Source: Bimastos eiseni
Taxonomy: Eukaryota; Annelida; Clitellata; Crassiclitellata; Lumbricidae
Assembly: GCA_959347315.1 (NCBI GenBank)
Contig: OY365811.1
Location: 31,505,711 to 31,569,710 of the forward strand
Length of the DNA: 64,000 bases
Direction of reading: 5' to 3'
Within the stretch, counting starts at the first letter, position 1; the number at the start of each line of letters is the position of its first letter. Made by a program: the position numbers and the translations under genes. The notes beneath the pieces were generated by a model that did not search any database, was not told the DNA's origin, and saw nothing but the letters and a program-made list of their open reading frames with translations. Below, piece by piece: positions 20,072-32,585 of this stretch.

Positions 20072-22741
20072 ATGAACTGTAAAGTAGGTATATTTGCTTT
20101 TTTGTCACAGGCCAGCAACCAGGCCGAACCAGTACTGGTTGTAATCTTCGGGGCTGAGAAGATCACTCAAGAAACTGCGAGAAAGTTAGTTGAACTGACA
20201 AAGATGATGGCTGAGGAGAAGGCCAGTGTCTGGGTAATCTGCACAACAGCAGAGAATGAACTGTAAAGTAGGTATATTTGCTTTTTTGTCACAGGCCAGC
20301 AACCAGGCCGAACCAGTACTGGTTGTAATCTTCGGGGCTGAGAAGCTCACTCAAGAAACTGCGAGAAAGTTAGTTGAACTGACAAAGATGATGGCTGAGG
20401 AGAAGGCCAGTGTCTGGGTGATCTGCACAACAGCAGATCGTTTCAAGGTCGACCCCGACCTGGCCAAGGCATATACGATCAAGTACCTCTCGGTAACATT
20501 ATTTTATCTTGCATGTAGTGAGAAACATTTGCAAGCAGCATACCTTAATTTAAAATTTAAAAAAACTATTAAATGCATGAAAAACACACTACACAAAATT
20601 CCTCTACAACTTAAATCATATTTTGTGGTTTACCTATTTTGAACTTCTGACATTGCAGCAAACATTTGCTGGTCCAATTACCCAATCAAATTGCCCACAG
20701 AATTTAAGATAAACTGCAGCTGGTAAATGTGAGGAGTTAGCCCTGCACAAACAGCACTGCAACCCTTGTAAATATGAATGCATGCACGATGCTTTCATTG
20801 TGATCAAGGCAGTTTGATTTGTTAGTTTGTGGCTTATTGATGCAGGTGATAAGCCTATTTGACTTACTCTTCCTACATACTATGAGAAAGGTAATTCCTA
20901 ATCCAAGGTTGTGGCAAAATCATGCATAATAATGGAAACAGAAATTCTTAGGGAACAATGTTGTAACTTGGTTGATCAAATTTTGCTAGCTAGATGAACT
21001 TGGTTTTCATGGGTTGTTTGCTTTGGAATAAACTGCTTAAAATGAGACATGACTCCCAAAGAAGAAACGACCTGACTTGTAGAAAATATATGGTATAGGA
21101 CTATAGGCCCTATGATGTACCTTCTGGGAGACCATCAGAGACCATGGACCACACAGTCTATTGAAAAAATAAGTACAGACAAGGGTATTAACAAAGCCAA
21201 AATAGAGCACTTGTTCATCAACTGTTGTAATCAAATAAATTTGTCCAGTTTGTCCTAAGAACCAAACAAGTGACATGATATGGCAACATGTCCTTGTCGA
21301 CATGATATCATTTCATGATATGGCAACATGTTGAGGGACCAATTGTACACATTGCAGCAAATTGTTGGATTTCAGCTAAGACTGTGTTTTTCATATATTA
21401 TTTTAGAGCTGAATTATGGTTGAGTGTGTTTATAAGCTTGTGAAGAGTATCCAAAGCCCAAACAAATGTGGGGGTTTAAGGTGTCCCTTTGTTGAATTGG
21501 CTATGGTCATGTTTCCATGTTAGCTGGAAGACTGATAATTCTGAAGAGTTCTTACTAGAGGTATGTAAACAGGTCAAGTATCTTACCTGAAATTGTTCTT
21601 ACCCTTTCATTGTTCTAGCCCCTTGGCGAAGCGTATTGATGGATCGCTGTCGAAAGTGCACAAATGGGAGTGATATGCTTTGCACTTGAAGATAGTTTCC
21701 AGAAAAGTGTGAAGGCTTTGCACACAGATTTATTGAAGGTTGCTGTGGAATTTAGAAGTGACATTTTGGATCAGAGGCTTTTGTTTGACTGTGTTTAACA
21801 TTTGTTAAATTAGGTCAATTCTGAGAACTTGCTTGTAACAGTTGCAGTGAACTGTGCTTAACGTTAAGAATTGTTGTGTATAGCTAACAACTGATACTGG
21901 AATTATTCGTGGTAGCAAGAATGTGTGTTTTCAACTGATAATTTTGATGCTTTGCTTTACATAAAACTTCCCTGTTCTAGGAACTGAAACAAATAACTGG
22001 TGTCTCAGATAAATGGTAGTAGTTCCTAAGTTGAGTTATAGACTTCTGGAAAGAGAAATGCGAAATAACACTTGAACAACAAGCTGCACTGCTTTCCCTG
22101 TCGTTTTTGTGCACTTCTGATGCCAAAATAATAAATTAAATAAATATAAATAAATTAAATAAAGACACAAAGGGGAATTGTCAGTAAATGAAGAAACCCT
22201 GTTTTTAGAAAAGGCATTCTGGGAATCTTGCTCATTCTTTTAATGATATGGCAACATGTTGAGGGACCACAGATTTATTGAAGGTTGCTGTGGAATTTAG
22301 AAGTGACATTTTCGATCAGAGGCTTTTGTTTGACTGTGTTTAACATTTTGTAAATTAGGTCAATTCTGAGAACTTGCTTGTAACAGTTGCAGTGAACTGT
22401 GCTTAACGTTAAGAATTGTTGTGTATAGCTAACAACTGATACTGGAATTATTCGTGGTAGCAAGAATGTGTGTTTTCAACTGATAATTTTGATGCTTTGC
22501 TTTACATAAAACTTCCCTGTTCTAGAAACTGAAACAAATAACTGGTGTCTCAGATAAATGGTAGTAGTTCCTAAGTTGGAAAGAGAAATGCGAAAGAGAA
22601 TGGTTGGGCGACATCAAAGTGCTTTGGTATAGTGAAGAGATTCATGTTCAGGTGAAATCGCCTGCATTGGCTGAATGTGGTAACATGAAGGCAAGTTCAT
22701 ATTAATAATTAAATTCCTATTACAGCAATTTTCAACTGAGA
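20072..22741 (+). repeat. Array unit 3 (2 exon copies, short spacer)
   Basis: Only two 184-bp copies. The spacer from 20493 keeps both R segments but has both short-junction deletions near 22595 and 22648. A private 8-base loss gives ACACATTGCAGCAAATTG near 21350, where others have an extra AACATTGC. Confidence 0.9.
20295..20492 (+). CDS. Array exon 3, complete chimeric exon (A-type body, terminal tail)
   Basis: 198 nt with the usual acceptor and GTAACA donor. The first part is A-type (PVLVVIFGAEKLTQE, then KLVELTKMM with EEK) instead of the usual terminal B-type, joined to the normal DRFKVDPDLAKAYTIKYLS tail. At the internal site it has GTGATC, like other terminal exons. One truncated copy precedes it at 20111-20233. 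The chimera most simply arose by deletion or unequal exchange between copies. Confidence 0.65.
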
Positions 22742-25700
22742 ATGAACTGTAAAGTAGGTATATTTGCTTTTTTGTCACAGGCCAGCAACCAGGCCGAACC
22801 AGTACTGGTTGTAATCTTCGGGGCTGAGAAGATCACTCAAGAAACTGCGAGAAAGTTAGTTGAACTGACAAAGATGATGGCTGAGGAGAAGGCCAGTGTC
22901 TGGGTAATCTGCACAACAGCAGAGAATGAACTGTAAAGTAGGTATATTTGCTTTTTGTCACAGGCCAGCAACCAGGCCGAACCAGTACTGGTTGTAATCT
23001 TCGGGGCTGAGAAGCTCACTCAAGAAACTGCGAGAAAGTTAGTTGAACTGACAAAGATGATGGCTGAGGAGAGGGCCAGTGTCTGGGTAATCTGCACAAC
23101 AGTAGAGAATGAACTGTAAAGTAGGTATATTTACTTTTTTGTCACAGGCCAGCAACCAGGCTGAACCGACTCTTGTTGTCTTGTTTGAGGCTGAGAAGTT
23201 GACACAAGAAACTGCAAGGAAATTGCTCCAATTAACAAAGATGATGGCTGAGGAGAGGGCCAGTGTCTGGGTAATCTGCACAACAGTAGAGAATGAACTG
23301 TAAAGTAGGTATATTTGCTTTTTTGTCACAGGCCAGCAACCAGGCTGAACCGACTCTTGTTGTCCTGTTTGAGGCTGAGAAGTTGACACAAGAAACTGCA
23401 AGGAAATTGCTCCAATTAACAAAGATGATGGCTGAGGAGAGGGCCAGTGTCTGGGTGATCTGCACAACAGCAGATCGTTTCAAGGTCGACCCCGACCTGG
23501 CCAAGGCATATACGATCAAGTACCTCTCGGTAACATTATTTTATCTTGCATGTAGTGAGAAACATTTGCAAGCAGCATACCTTAATTTAAAATATAAAAA
23601 AACTATTAAATGCATGAAAAACACACTACACAAAATTCCTCTACAACTTAAATCATATTTTGTGGTTTACCTATTTTGAACGTCTGACATTGCAGCAAAC
23701 ATTTGCTGGTCCAATTACCCAATCAGATTGCCCACAGAATTTAAGATAAACTGCAGCTGGTAAATGTGAGGAGTTAGCCCTGCACAAACAGCACTGCAAC
23801 CCTTGTAAATATGAATGCATGCACGATGCTTTCATTGTGATCAAGGCAGTTTGATTTGTTAGTTTGTGGCTTATTGATGCAGGTGATAAGCCTATTTGAC
23901 TTACTCTTCCTACATACTATGAGAAAGGTAATTCCTAATCCAAGGTTGTGGCAAAATCATGCATAATAATGGAAACAGAAATTCTTAGGGAACAATGTTG
24001 TAACTTGGTTGATCAAATTTTGCTAGCTAGATGAACTTGGTTTTCATGGGTTGTTTGCTTTGGAATAAACTGCTTAAAATGAGACATGACTCCCAAAGAA
24101 GAAACGACCTGACTTGTAGAAAATATATGGTATAGGACTATAGGCCCTATGATGTACCTTCTGGGAGACCATCAGAGACCATGGACCACACAGTCTATTG
24201 AAAAAATAAGTACAGACAAGGGTATTAACAAAGCCAAAATAGAGCACTTGTTCATCAACTGTTGTAATCAAATAAATTTGTCCAGTTTGTCCTAAGAACC
24301 AAACAAGTGACATGATATGGCAACATGTCCTTGTCGACATGATATCATTTCATGATATGGCAACATGTTGAGGGACCAATTGTACACATTGCAACATTGC
24401 AGCAAATTGTTGGATTTCAGCTAAGACTGTGTTTTTCATATATTATTTTAGAGCTGAATTATGGTTGAGTGTGTCTATAAGCTTGTGAAGAGTATCCAAA
24501 GCCCAAACAAATGTGGGGGTTTAAGGTGTCCCTTTGTTGAATTGGCTATGGTCATGTTTCCATGTTAGCTGGAAGACTGATAATTCTGACGAGTTCTTAC
24601 TAGAGGTATGTAAACAGGTCAAGTATCTTACCTGAAATTGTTCTTACCCTTTCATTGTTCTAGCCCCTTGGCGAAGCGTATTGATGGATCGCTGTCGAAA
24701 GTGCACAAATGGGAGTGATATGCTTTGCACTTGAAGATAGTTTCCAGAAAAGTGTGAAGGTTTTGCACACAGATTTATTGAAGGTTGCTGTGGAATTTAG
24801 AAGTGACATTTTGGATCAGAGGCTTTTGTTTGACTGTGTTTAACATTTGTTAAATTAGGTCAATTCTGAGAACTTGCTTGTAACAGTTGCAGTGAACTGT
24901 GCTTAACGTTAAGAATTGTTGTGTATAGCTAACAACTGATACTGGAATTATTCGTGGTAGCAAGAATGTGTGTTTTCAACTGATAATTTTGATGCTTTGC
25001 TTTACATAAAACTTCCCTGTTCTAGGAACTGAAACAAATAACTGGTGTCTCAGATAAATGGTAGTAGTTCCTAAGTTGAGTTATAGACTTCTGGAAAGAG
25101 AAATGCGAAATAACACTTGAACAACAAGCTGCACTGCTTTCCCTGTCGTTTTTGTGCACTTCTGATGCCAAAATAATAAATTAAATAAATATAAATAAAT
25201 TAAATAAAGACACAAAGGGGAATTGTCAGTAAATGAAGAAACCCTGTTTTTAGAAAAGGCATTCTGGGAATCTTGCTCATTCTTTTAATGATATGGCAAC
25301 ATGTTGAGGGACCACAGATTTATTGAAGGTTGCTGTGGAATTTAGAAGTGACATTTTCGATCAGAGGCTTTTGTTTGACTGTGTTTAACATTTTGTAAAT
25401 TAGGTCAATTCTGAGAACTTGCTTGTAACAGTTGCAGTGAACTGTGCTTAACGTTAAGAATTGTTGTGTATAGCTAACAACTGATACTGGAATTATTCGT
25501 GGTAGCAAGAATGTGTGTTTTCAACTGATAATTTTGATGCTTTGCTTTACATAAAACTTCCCTGTTCTAGAAACTGAAACAAATAACTGGTGTCTCAGAT
25601 AAATGGTAGTAGTTCCTAAGTTGGAAAGAGAAATGCGAAAGAGAATGGTTGGGCGACATCAAAGTGCTTTGGTATAGTGAAGAGATTCATGTTCAGGTGA

Positions 25701-25786
25701 AATCGCCTGCATTGGCTGAATGTGGTAACATGAAGGCAAGTTCATATTAATAATTAAATTCCTATTACAGCAATTTTCAACTGAGA
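22742..25786 (+). repeat. Array unit 4 (4 exon copies, short spacer)
   Basis: Four copies with the same arrangement as unit 2, including the missing T in the second. The spacer from 23530 has two R segments and both short-junction deletions, so no P block. It carries the GTGTGTCTATAAGC and TCTGACGAGTTC variants. Confidence 0.9.
23332..23529 (+). CDS. Array exon 4, complete 66-codon B-type exon
   Basis: Identical in protein to exon 1. Truncated copies lie at 22781-22903 (A, KI), 22964-23086 (A, KL, short pyrimidine tract) and 23148-23270 (B). The cluster is the same haplotype as clusters 2, 5 and 11. Confidence 0.65.
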
Positions 25787-28700
25787 ATGAACTGTAAAGT
25801 AGGTATATTTGCTTTTTTGTCACAGGCCAGCAACCAGGCCGAACCAGTACTGGTTGTAATCTTCGGGGCTGAGAAGATCACTCAAGAAACTGCGAGAAAG
25901 TTAGTTGAACTGACAAAGATGATGGCTGAGGAGAAGGCCAGTGTCTGGGTAATCTGCACAACAGCAGAGAATGAACTGTAAAGTAGGTATATTTGCTTTT
26001 TGTCACAGGCCAGCAACCAGGCCGAACCAGTACTGGTTGTAATCTTCGGGGCTGAGAAGCTCACTCAAGAAACTGCGAGAAAGTTAGTTGAACTGACAAA
26101 GATGATGGCTGAGGAGAGGGCCAGTGTCTGGGTAATCTGCACAACAGTAGAGAATGAACTGTAAAGTAGGTATATTTACTTTTTTGTCACAGGCCAGCAA
26201 CCAGGCTGAACCGACTCTTGTTGTCTTGTTTGAGGCTGAGAAGTTGACACAAGAAACTGCAAGGAAATTGCTCCAATTAACAAAGATGATGGCTGAGGAG
26301 AGGGCCAGTGTCTGGGTAATCTGCACAACAGTAGAGAATGAACTGTAAAGTAGGTATATTTGCTTTTTTGTCACAGGCCAGCAACCAGGCTGAACCGACT
26401 CTTGTTGTCCTGTTTGAGGCTGAGAAGTTGACACAAGAAACTGCAAGGAAATTGCTCCAATTAACAAAGATGATGGCTGAGGAGAGGGCCAGTGTCTGGG
26501 TGATCTGCACAACAGCAGATCGTTTCAAGGTCGACCCCGACCTGGCCAAGGCATATACGATCAAGTACCTCTCGGTAACATTATTTTATCTTGCATGTAG
26601 TGAGAAACATTTGCAAGCAGCATACCTTAATTTAAAATATAAAAAAACTATTAAATGCATGAAAAACACACTACACAAAATTCCTCTACAACTTAAATCA
26701 TATTTTGTGGTTTACCTATTTTGAACGTCTGACATTGCAGCAAACATTTGCTGGTCCAATTACCCAATCAGATTGCCCACAGAATTTAAGATAAACTGCA
26801 GCTGGTAAATGTGAGGAGTTAGCCCTGCACAAACAGCACTGCAACCCTTGTAAATATGAATGCATGCACGATGCTTTCATTGTGATCAAGGCAGTTTGAT
26901 TTGTTAGTTTGTGGCTTATTGATGCAGGTGATAAGCCTATTTGACTTACTCTTCCTACATACTATGAGAAAGGTAATTCCTAATCCAAGGTTGTGGCAAA
27001 ATCATGCATAATAATGGAAACAGAAATTCTTAGGGAACAATGTTGTAACTTGGTTGATCAAATTTTGCTAGCTAGATGAACTTGGTTTTCATGGGTTGTT
27101 TGCTTTGGAATAAACTGCTTAAAATGAGACATGACTCCCAAAGAAGAAACGACCTGACTTGTAGAAAATATATGGTATAGGACTATAGGCCCTATGATGT
27201 ACCTTCTGGGAGACCATCAGAGACCATGGACCACACAGTCTATTGAAAAAATAAGTACAGACAAGGGTATTAACAAAGCCAAAATAGAGCACTTGTTCAT
27301 CAACTGTTGTAATCAAATAAATTTGTCCAGTTTGTCCTAAGAACCAAACAAGTGACATGATATGGCAACATGTCCTTGTCGACATGATATCATTTCATGA
27401 TATGGCAACATGTTGAGGGACCAATTGTACACATTGCAACATTGCAGCAAATTGTTGGATTTCAGCTAAGACTGTGTTTTTCATATATTATTTTAGAGCT
27501 GAATTATGGTTGAGTGTGTCTATAAGCTTGTGAAGAGTATCCAAAGCCCAAAACAAATGTGGGGGTTTAAGGTGTCCCTTTGTTGAATTGGCTATGGTCA
27601 TGTTTCCATGTTAGCTGGAAGACTGATAATTCTGACGAGTTCTTACTAGAGGTATGTAAACAGGTCAAGTATCTTACCTGAAATTGTTCTTACCCTTTCA
27701 TTGTTCTAGCCCCTTGGCGAAGCGTATTGATGGATCGCTGTCGAAAGTGCACAAATGGGAGTGATATGCTTTGCACTTGAAGATAGTTTCCAGAAAAGTG
27801 TGAAGGTTTTGCACACAGATTTATTGAAGGTTGCTGTGGAATTTAGAAGTGACATTTTGGATCAGAGGCTTTTGTTTGACTGTGTTTAACATTTGTTAAA
27901 TTAGGTCAATTCTGAGAACTTGCTTGTAACAGTTGCAGTGAACTGTGCTTAACGTTAAGAATTGTTGTGTATAGCTAACAACTGATACTGGAATTATTCG
28001 TGGTAGCAAGAATGTGTGTTTTCAACTGATAATTTTGATGCTTTGCTTTACATAAAACTTCCCTGTTCTAGGAACTGAAACAAATAACTGGTGTCTCAGA
28101 TAAATGGTAGTAGTTCCTAAGTTGAGTTATAGACTTCTGGAAAGAGAAATGCGAAATAACACTTGAACAACAAGCTGCACTGCTTTCCCTGTCGTTTTTG
28201 TGCACTTCTGATGCCAAAATAATAAATTAAATAAATATAAATAAATTAAATAAAGACACAAAGGGGAATTGTCAGTAAATGAAGAAACCCTGTTTTTAGA
28301 AAAGGCATTCTGGGAATCTTGCTCATTCTTTTAATGATATGGCAACATGTTGAGGGACCACAGATTTATTGAAGGTTGCTGTGGAATTTAGAAGTGACAT
28401 TTTCGATCAGAGGCTTTTGTTTGACTGTGTTTAACATTTTGTAAATTAGGTCAATTCTGAGAACTTGCTTGTAACAGTTGCAGTGAACTGTGCTTAACGT
28501 TAAGAATTGTTGTGTATAGCTAACAACTGATACTGCAATTATTCGTGGTAGCAAGAATGTGTGTTTTCAACTGATAATTTTGATGCTTTGCTTTACATAA
28601 AACTTCCCTGTTCTAGGAACTGAAACAAATAACTGGTGTCTCAGATAAATGGTAGTAGTTCCTAAGTTGGAAAGAGAAATGCGAAATAACAAAGTAGTGG

Positions 28701-29723
28701 GTTGTAGGGTTTCAGAGGTTGTCATCAAGGTGTGGGAGTCTGCTACAGATTTTGATTGGGAGTATTCAGTTTCTTACAATAAAGTTTGATGCAGTGGAAT
28801 GTGAATTTTCAAATATTTTGACCAGTACAGTGGTGTTTGGTATAGCTTTTATAGGAGAGGCATCAGAGTGCTTGTGAATGTGCGTTAGCATTAATTTTTA
28901 TTGAAAGGGACATTGCCCTCTGAATCTCTGGCATTTTAAGTAACCATATTTTTGAGGTGTATTCTGCTGACGGCATATTTTATTTATAACTATGTAAAAA
29001 ATTATTTTTTAAATATGGGAGCTATGGCTTAATTTAGAATAATATGGAGAAGGAAATGCATAAACATAAAAACAAAAGTAGATGTCATCCATTACATTTC
29101 TGATCAAGTGTGTTCATTGTCTTCATGTATGCCATGGGCAATCAGAAGACGGAATTAAAATTGACTCGACTTTTCATGCGAAAGGCTGCAGGCTAATTCA
29201 AAGAATACATTTGGAACGGAAAATCTCAAAAATCAAAAGGAAAATGGGTAATAAAAGGAACATCGTGCAGCACATCAGGGAAGAAAAACTAAACCTTTTC
29301 AGTTACATCTGCAAAATGGAAGAATGTGGTATTTGGCGTGATGGAGGTTAGAGCAGTGAGGACGCGGCGTGCAGAGAATGGTTGGGCGACATCAAAGTGC
29401 TTTGGTATAGTGAAGAGATTCATGTCTTGAGCAAGCTGGCATAGTAACGTACTGAATGAAGACAAATCATCGACTGAGCATTGGACACCTGTGGGCATTG
29501 TGCCCCTGGAGTGACGGTTGGATGGAAATAGAATTTTTTAATGTTAATAGAAATATGTGTTTCAACTTGACAGACTATGTAGCCATTGAATCATGTAATT
29601 CTCAATAAAGTGTATAAGACAATAATTTCTAAGGTGAAATCGCCTGCATTGGCTGAATGTGGTAACATGAAGGCAAGTTCATATTAATAATTAAATTCCT
29701 ATTACAGCAATTTTCAACTGAGA
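25787..29723 (+). repeat. Array unit 5 (4 exon copies, full long spacer)
   Basis: Four copies, second with the missing T. The spacer from 26575 has two R segments, a full P block and a LINE fragment. It has an extra A in AGCCCAAAACAAATG near 27548 and GGAGTATTCAG in place of GGTGTATTCAG in the P block. Confidence 0.9.
26377..26574 (+). CDS. Array exon 5, complete 66-codon B-type exon
   Basis: Same protein and borders as exon 1. Truncated copies lie at 25826-25948, 26009-26131 and 26193-26315, in the order A(KI), A(KL), B. Confidence 0.65.
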
Positions 29724-32585
29724 ATGAACTGTAAAGTAGGTATATTTGCTTTTTTGTCACAGGCCAGCAACCAGGCCGAACCAGTACTGGTTGTAATCTT
29801 CGGGGCTGAGAAGATCACTCAAGAAACTGCGAGAAAGTTAGTTGAACTGACAAAGATGATGGCTGAGGAGAAGGCCAGTGTCTGGGTAATCTGCACAACA
29901 GCAGAGAATGAACTGTAAAGTAGGTATATTTGCTTTTTTGTCACAGGCCAGCAACCAGGCCGAACCAGTACTGGTTGTAATCTTCGGGGCTGAGAAGCTC
30001 ACTCAAGAAACTGCGAGAAAGTTAGTTGAACTGACAAAGATGATGGCTGAGGAGAGGGCCAGTGTCTGGGTAATCTGCACAACAGTAGAGAATGAACTGT
30101 AAAGTAGGTATATTTGCTTTTTTGTCACAGGCCAGCAACCAGGCTGAACCGACTCTTGTTGTCCTGTTTGAGGCTGAGAAGTTGACACAAGAAACTGCAA
30201 GGAAATTGCTCCAATTAACAAAGATGATGGCTGAGGAGAGGGCCAGTGTCTGGGTGATCTGCACAACAGCAGATCGTTTCAAGGTCGACCCCGACCTGGC
30301 CAAGGCATATACGATCAAGTACCTCTCGGTAACATTATTTTATCTTGCATGTAGTGAGAAACATTTGCAAGCAGCATACCTTAATTTAAAATATAAAAAA
30401 ACTATTAAATGCATGAAAAACACACTACACAAAATTCCTCTACAACTTAAATCATATTTTGTGGTTTACCTATTTTGAACTTCTGACATTGCAGCAAACA
30501 TTTGCTGGTCCAATTACCCAATCAGATTGCCCACAGAATTTAAGATAAACTGCAGCTGGTAAATGTGAGGAGTTAGCCCTGCACAAACAGCACTGCAACC
30601 CTTGTAAATATGAATGCATGCACGATGCTTTCATTGTGATCAAGGCAGTTTGATTTGTTAGTTTGTGGCTTATTGATGCAGGTGATAAGCCTATTTGACT
30701 TACTCTTCCTACATACTATGAGAAAGGTAATTCCTAATCCAAGGTTGTGGCAAAATCATGCATAATAATGGAAACAGAAATTCTTAGGGAACAATGTTGT
30801 AACTTGGTTGATCAAATTTTGCTAGCTAGATGAACTTGGTTTTCATGGGTTGTTTGCTTTGGAATAAACTGCTTAAAATGAGACATGACTCCCAAAGAAG
30901 AAACGACCTGACTTGTAGAAAATATATGGTATAGGACTATAGGCCCTATGATGTACCTTCTGGGAGACCATCAGAGACCATGGACCACACAGTCTATTGA
31001 AAAAATAAGTACAGACAAGGGTATTAACAAAGCCAAAATAGAGCACTTGTTCATCAACTGTTGTAATCAAATAAATTTGTCCAGTTTGTCCTAAGAACCA
31101 AACAAGTGACATGATATGGCAACATGTCCTTGTCGACATGATATCATTTCATGATATGGCAACATGTTGAGGGACCAATTGTACACATTGCAACATTGCA
31201 GCAAATTGTTGGATTTCAGCTAAGACTGTGTTTTTCATATATTATTTTAGAGCTGAATTATGGTTGAGTGTGTCTATAAGCTTGTGAAGAGTATCCAAAG
31301 CCCAAACAAATGTGGGGGTTTAAGGTGTCCCTTTGTTGAATTGGCTATGGTCATGTTTCCATGTTAGCTGGAAGACTGATAATTCTGACGAGTTCTTACT
31401 AGAGGTATGTAAACAGGTCAAGTATCTTACCTGAAATTGTTCTTACCCTTTCATTGTTCTAGCCCCTTGGCGAAGCGTATTGATGGATCGCTGTCGAAAG
31501 TGCACAAATGGGAGTGATATGCTTTGCACTTGAAGATAGTTTCCAGAAAAGTGTGAAGGTTTTGCACACAGATTTATTGAAGGTTGCTGTGGAATTTAGA
31601 AGTGACATTTTGGATCAGAGGCTTTTGTTTGACTGTGTTTAACATTTGTTAAATTAGGTCAATTCTGAGAACTTGCTTGTAACAGTTGCAGTGAACTGTG
31701 CTTAACGTTAAGAATTGTTGTGTATAGCTAACAACTGATACTGGAATTATTCGTGGTAGCAAGAATGTGTGTTTTCAACTGATAATTTTGATGCTTTGCT
31801 TTACATAAAACTTCCCTGTTCTAGGAACTGAAACAAATAACTGGTGTCTCAGATAAATGGTAGTAGTTCCTAAGTTGAGTTATAGACTTCTGGAAAGAGA
31901 AATGCGAAATAACACTTGAACAACAAGCTGCACTGCTTTCCCTGTCGTTTTTGTGCACTTCTGATGCCAAAATAATAAATTAAATAAATATAAATAAATT
32001 AAATAAAGACACAAAGGGGAATTGTCAGTAAATGAAGAAACCCTGTTTTTAGAAAAGGCATTCTGGGAATCTTGCTCATTCTTTTAATGATATGGCAACA
32101 TGTTGAGGGACCACAGATTTATTGAAGGTTGCTGTGGAATTTAGAAGTGACATTTTCGATCAGAGGCTTTTGTTTGACTGTGTTTAACATTTTGTAAATT
32201 AGGTCAATTCTGAGAACTTGCTTGTAACAGTTGCAGTGAACTGTGCTTAACGTTAAGAATTGTTGTGTATAGCTAACAACTGATACTGCAATTATTCGTG
32301 GTAGCAAGAATGTGTGTTTTCAACTGATAATTTTGATGCTTTGCTTTACATAAAACTTCCCTGTTCTAGAAACTGAAACAAATAACTGGTGTCTCAGATA
32401 AATGGTAGTAGTTCCTAAGTTGGAAAGAGAAATGCGAAAGAGAATGGTTGGGCGACATCAAAGTGCTTTGGTATAGTGAAGAGATTCATGTTCAGGTGAA
32501 ATCGCCTGCATTGGCTGAATGTGGTAACATGAAGGCAAGTTCATATTAATAATTAAATTCCTATTACAGCAATTTTCAACTGAGA
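29724..32585 (+). repeat. Array unit 6 (3 exon copies, short spacer)
   Basis: Three copies as in unit 1. The spacer from 30329 has two R segments and both short-junction deletions. From this unit on, the sequence after the exon reads GAACTTCTGAC rather than GAACGTCTGAC. The second R copy has ATACTGCAATT where most have ATACTGGAATT. Confidence 0.9.
30131..30328 (+). CDS. Array exon 6, complete 66-codon B-type exon
   Basis: Same protein and borders as exon 1, preceded by truncated A-type copies at 29763-29885 and 29947-30069. Confidence 0.65.
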
